From Bog-756 sp963741055 (GTDB lineage: Bacteria > Actinomycetota > Acidimicrobiia > Acidimicrobiales > RAAP-2): 64,000 bases of DNA. The position numbers and the translations under genes are program-made. Position 1 is the stretch's first letter; every line of letters starts with the position of its first letter. Of this stretch, positions 55,720 through 64,000 are shown piece after piece. The stretch covers positions 147,530-211,529 of the forward strand of contig CAVUGU010000002.1 in assembly GCA_963741055.1 (NCBI GenBank), given 5' to 3'. A model generated the notes under the pieces. The model made no database searches. It was given only the letters and a program-made list of their open reading frames with translations, and was not told the DNA's origin.

Positions 55720-57141
55720 GTGCCGGCCGACCCGAGCGCCGTCTGCATCGTCGGCGCGGCACGGCACACCTGGCGGGAGCAGCCCGCGCCCGAGCCGCTC
55801 GACATGTGGGAGGAGGTCGCCCGAGCCGCGGCCGCCGACGCTGGCGTCGGAGGCGCGCTCGGCGAACTCGAGAGCCTCCAGGTCGTCTACTGCCAGGCGT
55901 GGGAGTACGACGACGCCTGCCTCCGCCTGGCCGAACGCCTCGGCGCCGACCCGGCTCACCGCCGTTATTCGGGGATCGGCGGCTCGGTGCCGCTCACGCT
56001 GGTGGCCGACGCGGCCGACGCGATGGTGCGCGGAGAGCTCGACCTTGCTCTGGTCATCGGCGGGGAGGCACTCGCCACCCGCAAGCGAGTCCCCGATCCC
56101 GCATGGTCGTATCCGCCCGAGGAAGCCCGCCGCTTCCCCATCACCATCGACCGCGCCGAGGCGGCGAACGGCATCTTCCAGGCGTACCTGACCTTCGCGC
56201 TCCTCGACACGGCCCGACGAGTCCACCTCGGACGCGATCTCGACGAGCACCGCAAGGAGCTCGGCCAGCTGTTCGCTCCGTTGTCGGAGATCGCGGCGGC
56301 CCAACCCGAACACGCCTGGTTCCCGGTCGCACACGACGCATCGGAGATCGCCGAGGTGACCCCGACCAACCGGATGGTTGCCACTCCCTACACCAAGCTG
56401 ATGACCGCCTTCATGGACGTGGACATGGCCGCGGGGGTGCTGCTCGCCACCGATGCCCGTGCCGACGCGCTCGGGGTGCCCGCCGACCGCAGGGTGTACC
56501 TGCGCGGCTTCGGCGCGGCGAACGAGCCTTTCGGGATGGCCGAGCGGCCGGAGCTCTGGCACGCGCCCGCGATGGAAGGGGCAATGGCGCGAGCCCTCGG
56601 CGGCAGGACGGTGGACGACGTCGCCCATCTCGACCTCTACTCGTGCTTCGCGAGCTCCCTCGCGTTCGCTTCGGACGCCCTCGGCATCCGAGAGCAGCGC
56701 TCGCTCACGGTGACCGGTGGTCTGCCCTATCACGGGGGCCCGGGGAGCAACTACACCACCCACGCGATGGCCGCGATGACCGAGGTGCTCCGGGCCGACC
56801 CGGGCTCGTTCGGAGTGGTGAGCGGAGTGAGCATGCACATGGCCGGGCACGCCGCCTCGCTCTGGTCGACGACTCCGGGTCCGGCGCCCGCACGGGAGAC
56901 CGCAGCGACACACCCTGCGCTCCCGGTCACCGCCCACCCCGAGGGTCCCGCGCGAGTGGCGACGTTCTCGACCACCTACGGGCGGGACGGTCCCGAGTGG
57001 ACCGCTCTGATCTGCGATCTGCCCGACGGATCCCGCTGCTATGCCCGCCTGGAGGAGGCCGTCCCCGACGGCGTCGACCTCGCGGGTGAAGAGGTGACAC
57101 TCGTCGCCGGCGAGAAGGGTGCCAACACGGCCCGTCTCTGA
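55720..57141 (+). CDS. Thiolase / acetyl-CoA acetyltransferase family protein with C-terminal OB-like domain (473 aa)
   Basis: Thiolase fold: CIVGAARHTWREQPAPEPLD, YSGIGGSVPLTLVADAADAM, DVAHLDLYSCFASSLAFASD, SLTVTGGLPYHGGPGSNYTT and GVVSGVSMHMAGHAASLWST. A reactive N-terminal Cys is not obvious at the usual place. The last 80 residues (RVATFSTTYGRDGPEWTALI) form a separate domain seen in the exported or lipid-transfer-like thiolase group. GTG at 55720 overlaps none but follows the preceding stop by one base. Likely last C-C cleavage of the acyl-CoA chain. Confidence 0.82.
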   Translation: MPADPSAVCIVGAARHTWREQPAPEPLDMWEEVARAAAADAGVGGALGELESLQVVYCQAWEYDDACLRLAERLGADPAHRRYSGIGGSVPLTLVADAADAMVRGELDLALVIGGEALATRKRVPDPAWSYPPEEARRFPITIDRAEAANGIFQAYLTFALLDTARRVHLGRDLDEHRKELGQLFAPLSEIAAAQPEHAWFPVAHDASEIAEVTPTNRMVATPYTKLMTAFMDVDMAAGVLLATDARADALGVPADRRVYLRGFGAANEPFGMAERPELWHAPAMEGAMARALGGRTVDDVAHLDLYSCFASSLAFASDALGIREQRSLTVTGGLPYHGGPGSNYTTHAMAAMTEVLRADPGSFGVVSGVSMHMAGHAASLWSTTPGPAPARETAATHPALPVTAHPEGPARVATFSTTYGRDGPEWTALICDLPDGSRCYARLEEAVPDGVDLAGEEVTLVAGEKGANTARL

Positions 57142-57220
57142 ACGGCCGCCTGCTGGGCACGACTCGTGCCCGAGCGGCGTATCATCGGAACGACTCCGAC
57201 AAGGACCGAGAGGTGAGGCT

Positions 57221-58524
57221 GTGAGGACCGAGGATCTCATTCTGGTCAGCGTGGACGATCACGTGATCGAGCCGCCCGGCATGTTCGACGGCCGCCTGCC
57301 CGCGAAGTTCCAGGACCGTGCGCCCATTTGGTGCGCAAGGACGACGGCACCGACGTCTGGCGCTACCGCGACAGCGAGATCCCCAACGTCGGGCTCAACG
57401 CGGTGGTCGGGCGCCCGCCCGAGGAGTACGGCATCGAGCCGACCTCCCTCGACGAGATGCGGCTCGGTTGCTACGACGTGCACGAGCGGGTCCGAGACAT
57501 GAGCGTCAACGGGGTCCTCGGCTCGATGTGCTTCCCCTCCTTCCCCCAATTCTGCGGCCAGCTGTTCGCCCGCGCCGCGGCAAGCGACGCCGAAGAGGCG
57601 CTCGCCATGGTGAAGGCGTACAACGACTGGCACGTCGACGGGTGGTGCGGTGCGGAACCCGGCCGGTTCATCCCTCTTTCGATTCCGGTGCTCTGGGATC
57701 CCGAGCTGGCCGCCGAGGAGGTCCACCGGATGGCCGGCCTCGGCTGCCACGCGGTGACCTTCTCCGAGAACCCCTCCAAGCTCGGCTGGCCCTCGATCCA
57801 CACCGACCACTGGGACCCCTTCTGGAGCGCGTGCGCCGACGAGGGAACCGTGGTCTGCATGCACCTCGGATCCTCCTCGGAGTTGGTGATCACCTCGATG
57901 GACGCCCCCATCGACGTGATGATCACCCTTCAGCCGATGAACATGGTCCAGGCGGCGGCCGACCTGCTCTGGTCGCCGGTACTCCGTAAGTACAAGGACC
58001 TCCGCATCGCGCTCTCCGAGGGCGGCATCGGTTGGATCCCCTACGCGCTCGAGCGCATCGACTACGTGTACCAGCACCATCACGCATGGACCGGGCAGGA
58101 CTTCGGCGATCAGTTGCCGAGCCAGCTCTTCAAGGAGCGGATCATCACCTGCTTCATCGACGACGCCTTCGGGGTGGCCAGCAGGGACTTCCTCAACGTC
58201 GACATGATCACCTGGGAGTGCGACTACCCTCACTCCGACTCGACCTGGCCCCAGTCGCCCGAGGCGGCGATGAAGTACCTGGCCGACGTCGACGACGCGC
58301 AGATCAACAAGATCACCCACGAGAACGCGATGCGTCTCTTCCAGTACGACCCCTACGCGATCCGGCCGCGGGAGAAGTGCACGGTGGCCGCGCTGCGGGC
58401 CGAGGCAAGCGACGTCGACACCGCGCAGGTCTCGCGTCTCAAGAACAAGCGCGAGCGCTCCGAAGGCCTCGTCGACTTGGGTACGGTCGCCCGCACCTTC
58501 GGTCCAGCCGACGGCGAGAAGTAG
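57221..58524 (+). CDS. Amidohydrolase family protein (434 aa), one frame break
   Basis: Metal-dependent Amidohydro_2 protein, a fold that includes ring-cleavage hydrolases and ACMSD-type decarboxylases. VSVDDHVIEPPGMFDGRLPA provides the first metal-ligand region, HTDHWDPFWSACADEGTVVC and SEGGIGWIPYALERIDYVYQ the barrel core, and WECDYPHSDSTWPQSPEAA the last metal Asp. The first 35 residues are off-frame; adding one C to the CCC near 57328 gives RAPHLVRKDDG, the one clear deletion-type break here. Start at GTG with GAGAGGTGAG upstream. Common next to thiolase and enoyl-CoA hydratase genes in steroid-type degradation loci. Confidence 0.82.
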
Positions 58525-58544
58525 GGACCCGCCGAGCGCACACC

Positions 58545-59354
58545 ATGCCCATCCATTACGAGCAGGGCGACGACCACATCGTCCTGATCACCATCGATCG
58601 GCCCGAGGCCCGCAACTCGCTCGACATGGAGCACTTCGCGCAGCTGCGCGCGGCCTGGGAGCGCTTCGGCGACGAGGACGACTCGTGGGTCGCGATCATC
58701 ACCGGGGTGGGCCAGGACTTCTGTGTCGGGGCCGACCTCAAGACCTACATCCCCCAAGTCACCAAGTTGCAGTCCCAGATGCAAAAGGACGGGGTCGCCG
58801 AGATCGACGGCTACCGCCTCGATGACGGGATCAAAGCCGTGCTCCGCAACGTCGAGCTCTACAAGCCGATCGTCGCGGCGGTGAACGGGACCTGTGTCGC
58901 AGGGGGGATGGAGATGCTCGGCGGGTGCGACCTCCGGGTGGCCTCCGATCTCGCGACCTTCGGGGTGATGGAGCCGAAGCGGGGGTTGTTCGCCGGCGGG
59001 GGGACCACGGTGCGCCTCCCCCGCCAGGTGCCGTACCCGGCAGCGATGGAGCTGTTGCTCTGTGCGGACCGCATCTCGGCGGAACGCGTGTACCACATGG
59101 GTCTGGTCAACGAGGTCTGTGCGCCGGTCCACCTGATGGACCGCGCCTACGACTACGCGAGGCGGATCACCGCCAACGGGCCCTTCGCGGTCCGCAAGAC
59201 CAAGGAGTCGGTGCTGCGGGGCTTGGCAGTGGACATGAAAGAGGCCTACCGCATCGAAACGGCGATCTCCCGCGAGGTCTTCTCGAGCCAGGACGCGATC
59301 GAGGGGCCGAAGGCCTTCGCGGAGAAGCGGACTCCCGCCTGGAAGAACGCCTGA
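58545..59354 (+). CDS. Enoyl-CoA hydratase/isomerase family protein (269 aa)
   Basis: Complete crotonase. ITIDRPEARNSLDMEHFAQL, DFCVGADLKTYIPQ, VAAVNGTCVAGGMEMLGGCD (oxyanion-hole glycines and the Glu region), FGVMEPKRGLFAGGGTTVRL and the usual ending AFAEKRTPAWKNA. ATG at 58545. Follows the amidohydrolase by 20 bases and precedes a second crotonase, so the two may act on different intermediates of one pathway. Confidence 0.87.
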   Translation: MPIHYEQGDDHIVLITIDRPEARNSLDMEHFAQLRAAWERFGDEDDSWVAIITGVGQDFCVGADLKTYIPQVTKLQSQMQKDGVAEIDGYRLDDGIKAVLRNVELYKPIVAAVNGTCVAGGMEMLGGCDLRVASDLATFGVMEPKRGLFAGGGTTVRLPRQVPYPAAMELLLCADRISAERVYHMGLVNEVCAPVHLMDRAYDYARRITANGPFAVRKTKESVLRGLAVDMKEAYRIETAISREVFSSQDAIEGPKAFAEKRTPAWKNA

Positions 59355-59384
59355 CCGGCGTCGAGGACCTCTGAAGGTGGCGCG

Positions 59385-60180
59385 ATGAGCCACGACCTCG
59401 GCACACCGTGCCTCCGTCTCGAGACCGAGGGGTCGGTCGCCTGGTGCACCATCGATCGCCCCGGGGCGAGGAACGCACTCACCCCGGCCATGTACTTCGG
59501 GCTCAAACGGGCGGTGCGACTGGTCAACTCCGATCCCGAGCTCGCAGCCCTGGTGATCACCGGCGTCGGGGACGTCTTCTCTCCCGGCGGCGACCTCGGC
59601 GGCCGCTCCGAGCCGGGAGAGTCGGTCCCCGAGGTGATCGGGCCGGACGTGCTGCCCTTCCTCAGCATTCGCGACAGCGTTGCCCCGGTGATCGCGGCAG
59701 TGAACGGCATCTGCCAGGCCGGTGGTCTCCTGATCGCCATGATGTCCGACATCGCGGTGGTGAGCGATCGGGCAACCTTCCGGGTACCCGAGCTCTTGAG
59801 GGGGATCACCGATGCGACCTACGCCGCGGTCCTACCGGCGCACGTCGGGATCGCGGTCGCTCGGGACCTGCTCTTCTCTGCCAGGAGGTTCGACGCGGAG
59901 GAGGCTCGGCGGATCGGGCTCGTCTCGCGGGTCGTTCCCCACGACGATCTCCACACCGCGGCCAGGGAGGCCGCGCACCAGGTGCTGCGGACCGCACCCG
60001 AGGCGCGGGGGCAGGTGAAGCGGATGCTCAACGAACGCTACGGGCTGATCGACTACCAGACCATGTTCTGGACACTCGAACACTCGCCCGAGCCGCGCGA
60101 GGGCATGCCGCGCGTTCATGGAGAAGCGATCCCCCTCCTGGATTCCTCCGGACGTGGCAGCCGACGACCGCTTCGGGTGA
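59385..60180 (+). CDS. Enoyl-CoA hydratase/isomerase family protein (about 264 aa), one frame break near the end
   Basis: Crotonase family: WCTIDRPGARNALTPAMYFG, VFSPGGDLGGRSEPGES, AVNGICQAGGLLIAMMSDIA and RFDAEEARRIGLVSRVVP. The reading frame would run to 60374 with a meaningless tail; after one base is removed near 60109 it instead ends FMEKRSPSWIPPDVAADDRF then TGA at 60178-60180, the proper crotonase end. The span is one base over a multiple of three. The ATG stands 30 bases after the previous enoyl-CoA hydratase. Confidence 0.83.
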
Positions 60181-60398
60181 CTGGGATAGGAGATCAGGGC
60201 TTCCGAAACGCCGCACCCGGCGAAACGGCGCCGACGACGAAGGCCTCAGCGGAGATCCTCACCGGACATGCCGGGCTGCCCACCCGCAGATCGACAAGGG
60301 GCAGGGTGGACGGAGGCCCAGAGGGGACAGAAACGCACACCGGAGATGGAGGGTGGGGGTGGGAGAGGAGGTGAGGTAGGGGGGGCTGTGTGTGCGAC
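60181..60398. other. Non-coding space between converging genes, with a G-rich tract
   Basis: No gene is seen. The plus strand of 60351-60386 has runs of three, five, three and seven G separated by short purine-rich spacers, able in principle to fold as a G-quadruplex. It lies between the converging ends of an enoyl-CoA hydratase gene and the repeat protein gene and might help end transcription. Confidence 0.4.
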
Positions 60399-63300
60399 TT
60401 AAGCCGTGTACCAACCCGCGACATCCACGACCAAATTTGTGGTGCCGCTCCCGCCGTCGACCGCGTTGAACGAACCGGAGGCAGTCAAGGTGGCCACGGT
60501 GAAGTTGGCCTGCACGTCTCCGACCGGCGGGTTGACGTCGGACGTAGTGGGCGGGCTTCCTTGCGCATAGACCGTCAAGTAGCTGGGTGCAGTAGGCGCG
60601 ATATCGGTCACGTTCAGTACCGCGGCGACCGCCCCCGAGGGCATGTCGGCGAGCCCGGTCGCTTGGATTGTGCACGCACTGCCGGCGACGAGGGGGTTGG
60701 CCGGTCCCCCCGGTGCGACATTGGTGTTGCACTGGGTGTTCGGGCTGACCAGGTCAGAAGGATTTGAACCACGGCTGTCGCAGATGCGCACGGGGGAGAG
60801 TTCAGGGGTGAACTCCGCTCCGGTAGTGCCCCCGGTCGCCGTGTACCAACCGGATACGTCGACGATCAGATCGGCCGGGGACGCCGAGTAGAGGGTGACC
60901 TGCCCGGTGCCTGAGACCGGGACTGTCACTCGGTTGGCCACGGTCTGGGAGGCCGCGTAGTTCACGTTCGAGGCGAGGGGTCTCGGCTGGCCAGCCGGAT
61001 AAGCGCTCATGTAGCCGGCGGCCTGTGGCCTCGTCACCGTCACGTTCAGCACGACCGCACCGACTCCGCTCGCCGGGACGCCGCCGTTGCCTGCCACGGT
61101 GACCGTCAGTGGCGTGGTCGCGGTGACCAGGTGGTCCGGGCTGCTCGAGGCGAGGTTCGAATTGCACTGGGTGGCGCCGTCGGACAGGTGGGAGGGGTTG
61201 GATCCTCTCGTGTCACAGATACGGGCCGGGGTCGAGAGCGCGTTGTAGAGCCCGGCACCGCCCTGGGGCGTCGTCGTCACGTAGCCCTCAAGGTCGACCA
61301 CGACGTCGCTTGCCGACGACGAGAAGATCGAGACTTCGCCACCTGCGAGGCCGACCTCGACCAGGTTGGGCACGGTCTGGCCTTTCAGGTAATTCAAGTT
61401 GGACGCGATCGGTTGAGGTTGGCCGGCCGGATACACGGTGAGGAATCCTGCGGCCTTGGACCCGACCGTGGTGACGTTCAGTACGACCGCGGTGACCGCG
61501 CTCGAAGGGACGCCGAAGTCGCCAGCGAGGGCGAACGTGACGGTTCCGCCGGCACCGAGGGTCTCACCGGCGGTGCCGTTGCTGCACTGAGCCGCAATAC
61601 CGCTTAAGTGGGAGGGGTTCCCGGCTCTCGTGTCGCAGACGCGGGTCGGCGAAAGCGGGACGTAGACGCCAGGATCGGAGAAGACTGAGAGGGCGAGCGT
61701 CACCGAATCGGTCAGCCTGTTCGCATCGGTCACCTGGAAGGTCACCATCAGGGGTATCGAGACCGTCGGGGTACCGGTGAGCGCTCCCGTCGTCGAGTCG
61801 AGGTTGAGCCATCCCGGGAGACTGGATGACTCCCACGAGTAAGGAGCAGTCCCACCCGTCGCGCTCAACGTGGTCGAATAACTCTGACCCACGGTTGCGA
61901 TGGGAAGCGCTGTCGTCGTTATCTCGACCGGGTTCACGACGGTGATCGAGAAACTTGCGGTCGCGGACTCTGCTGGAGTGAAGGAGTCGGTCACCATCAC
62001 CGTGAACGGAGTCGATGAAGCAAGTTCCGGCGTGCCGGAGATCAATCCTGTGGATGCGTTCAAATTCAGTCCGAGTGGAAGCGAGCCAGCGGTGACCGCC
62101 CAGCCAAAGGGCCCAGTTCCTCCGCCGGCCTGCAGGCGGTCCGTGTACGCCTCGCCGGTGACGCCGTTCGCGAGGCTGGTGGTGGTCACCATCGGAGGCG
62201 TCTCGATCGGCCCATTGAGGATCACTCCTCCGTCAGTGGGTGAATTCAGCCCCTGCCCTACGGTTAAACAGTTTTCGAAGCTGAGGCAAGTTGCGCCACT
62301 GAGGGAGCGAATGTTGCCGGGCAGCGGTTCGCTGATCCAGTTTTGCCCTCCGTCAGTTGTGACGATGACTGCCGGGGTCGGTGTCGTGTCCATGGTCCCG
62401 GTCCCAACCGCGACACACTGAGTCGGGGTGGCACAGGCGATGTCTCCAAAGTCGCCCTCGCTGCCAGTCACCGATGAAGGCAGCTGATTGCCGGTCCAGG
62501 TGTCCCACCCGTTAGTCGTCGCAACCATGAGCCCCCTCGATCCGTCCATATAGCAATCGGTCGTTGTGGGACAGGAGATGCCATTGGGGATGTAGGACGC
62601 AGAAGTTCCCGTCAACTTCGTGGACCAGCTAGTTCCTCCATCCGTTGTGACGAAGACAGCTCCCTCATCGTCGCCGACCGCGTAGCAATCCAGAGTCGAT
62701 GGGCAGGCGATGCTCTGCAGAACACCTGGCTCCACCGGGATTGCCTCCGAAGTCCAGGTCGCACCCCCATCGGTGGTGCCGACGATGGTCACCGAGGAAG
62801 AGGAATTCTCTCCGACCGCGAAGCACTGCGATGTCGAAGTGCACCGATCCCGGAAAGCCTGGTGATTCCGGAGGGGATGGTCGATGTCGACCACGAGCTC
62901 CCTCCATCCGTTGATCCTATGACGTAGCCAACGGGGTTCACACCATCAGTGTGTCCGACCGCGATGCACTCCGACTCTGAAGGGCAAGTAATCCCATAGA
63001 GGGTTCCGATACCCGAGGGAAGACTCTGGTTCTGCCAACTAGCACCGGCATCTTTCGTGGCGAGGGCGACTCCACCTCCGCTCACATCTTCGCCATCAGC
63101 TGGCCCTCCGACGGCGAAGCAATCAGTTGTCGATGCGCAGGTCACGCCAGACAGCACATTGACGCCAAAGGGAGCCGTCTGAGTGGTCCAGGTTCCACCA
63201 CCGTCGTCCGTTTCGATGATCAGGCCGCCACCTACTGCGAGGCAATCGAGTGTCGAGGTACAGGCGATCCCATCGACTGCAGTTTCGAGCGAAGGAGGTG

Positions 63301-64000
63301 TTTCGCTTTGCCAGGTGGTTCCCCCATCCGTCGTCGCCAAGATGAGACCGCCTGTGTTGTCGGTGCCGACCGCAATGCAGTCAAACGCGCTCGGACACGA
63401 CACGGAAAACAGACTGTCGTGAGAAGTGGGTGAAAGCTGGCTGCTGCTCCAAGTCACGCCCCCGTCACTGGACGCGACGAGATTGTTGCCGCCAACCGCA
63501 ATGCAGGCTGTGGCAGATGGACAGGCCACTCCAGACAACTGGCCGACCGTGGCGGGCAATGACCCACTGGTCCAAGTGGTGCCACCATCGGTCGTACTGA
63601 TGCTGGCACCAGCAGTCACGCTTCCGTTCAAGCCCGACCCCACCGCGGTGCAATCGGCTGTGGAGAAGCAAGTGATCGATTCCAATCCAGTCATTCCAGA
63701 CGGAACGGTCTGGGTCGACCAGGTGCTTCCTCCATCGGTCGAAACAAGGACTGTATTTTCGCCAACAGCAAAGCACTCAGACGCGGACGGGCAGGACACG
63801 CCCAATAGCCCCCCGCTAACTGAGATCGGGAGCGTTGCAACGCCCCAACTAGTCCCTCCGTCCGTTGTCACGATCAGCGCCGGAACGGCTCTTGCGACGG
63901 CAATGCAATAGGAGGAGGTCGCACACGCAATGTCCCCCACAAATGTGAATCCGGCCGGCGGAGACTGATTGGTCCACGTCGTTCCGCCGTCCGTCGTAGC
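60399..64000 (-). CDS. Giant secreted repeat protein, N-terminus outside the window, one frame break
   Basis: A long extracellular-type protein whose start lies beyond the right edge. It has at least 12 repeats of about 45 residues with a C-x(6)-C-x-AVG core and TTDGGxTW (for example CIAVG...STDGGSSW), similar to BNR/YCF48-like beta-propeller blades. Two putative-Ig (He_PIG) domains follow (GWAVTAGSLPLGLNLNASTG, TGGTAPYSWESSSLPGWLNL), then three copies of a 120-residue domain with C-D-T/S-R-x-G-N/S-P and VVLNVT...YPAGQ, common in actinobacterial surface proteins. Frames meet near 62830. GC content is lower than in the rest of the window. Probable adhesin or surface lectin; function unknown. 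Confidence 0.72.

Noticed and set aside
60181..60374. Extra 65-codon tail on the second enoyl-CoA hydratase
   Set aside because: The tail has no resemblance to crotonases and disappears once one base near 60109 is removed, giving a standard C-terminus with a stop at 60178-60180.
61900..62421. Plus-strand gene of 173 codons inside the repeat protein, and a similar one at 63426-63911
   Set aside because: They mirror the Ig and BNR repeats of the minus strand (repeated valine/proline-rich pattern) and have no start signal.

Overview
The window is GC-rich DNA (about 70% GC by eye) with dense, mostly overlapping genes. It carries cytochromes P450, many acyl-CoA dehydrogenases, enoyl-CoA hydratases and MaoC dehydratases, a DUF35/thiolase pair, an F420-type luciferase-like enzyme, DrrAB-type ABC genes and GTG starts. 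That suite suggests a free-living member of the Actinomycetota, perhaps Acidimicrobiia or a relative. This placement is inference; there is no rRNA in the window.

Layout. 1-3868 (-): a surface-glycan cluster (a partial gene, two GT4 glycosyltransferases, a methyltransferase) chained by GTGA/ATGA overlaps. 3996-4077: tRNA-Leu(UAG). 4084-7390: a FUSC membrane protein and a DUF4214/methyltransferase. 7498-13048: a lipid or acyl-CoA module (SDR, two MaoC-type hydratases, two acyl-CoA dehydrogenases, enoyl-CoA hydratase, DoxX). 13198-15919: a NagB-like deaminase, an alpha/beta hydrolase and a TauD-like dioxygenase. 15924-25567 (-): a 9.6-kb operon, GH4 glycosidase > HIBADH-like reductase > DhnA/LsrF-like aldolase > FGGY kinase > MFS-LivF fusion > LivH-LivM fusion > LivG. 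It couples an unusual chimeric transporter to a sugar or polyol pathway. 25696-35717: ThuA, a membrane-anchored substrate-binding protein, an ABC-2 exporter, a PIG-L deacetylase, an SDR, a second FGGY kinase diverging from a 2-hydroxyacid dehydrogenase, and a DUF35/thiolase pair. 35728-40223 (-): P450 > SDR > gluconate-dehydrogenase-like small subunit > GMC oxidoreductase. 41040-47238 (-): tandem TetR-TetR regulator > NorD-like > NorQ-like > signal-less substrate-binding protein > AveC-like membrane protein. 47460-60180: lipoprotein, P450, TetR, CoA ligase, LLM oxidoreductase, two acyl-CoA dehydrogenases, thiolase, amidohydrolase and two enoyl-CoA hydratases, a second degradation module. 60399-64000 (-): the C-terminal part of a huge secreted repeat protein.

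Two cautions govern the annotation. First, about 15 otherwise intact genes carry one or more single-base frame breaks. Most gene spans are one base too long, often with one surplus base in a short homopolymer, which points to consensus sequence error rather than decay. I annotate these as whole genes and say where the break lies. Second, the FGGY kinase at 21020-22552 has about six breaks, so it may be a real pseudogene or a low-quality patch.

The most interesting item is the chimeric transporter operon (15924-25567). Other items of interest are the tandem TetR, NorD/NorQ with AveC and a signal-less binding protein, the direct repeats plus 11-bp inverted repeat at 52239-52338, and recurrent leaderless promoter signatures (TAnnnT six or seven bases before the start codon).
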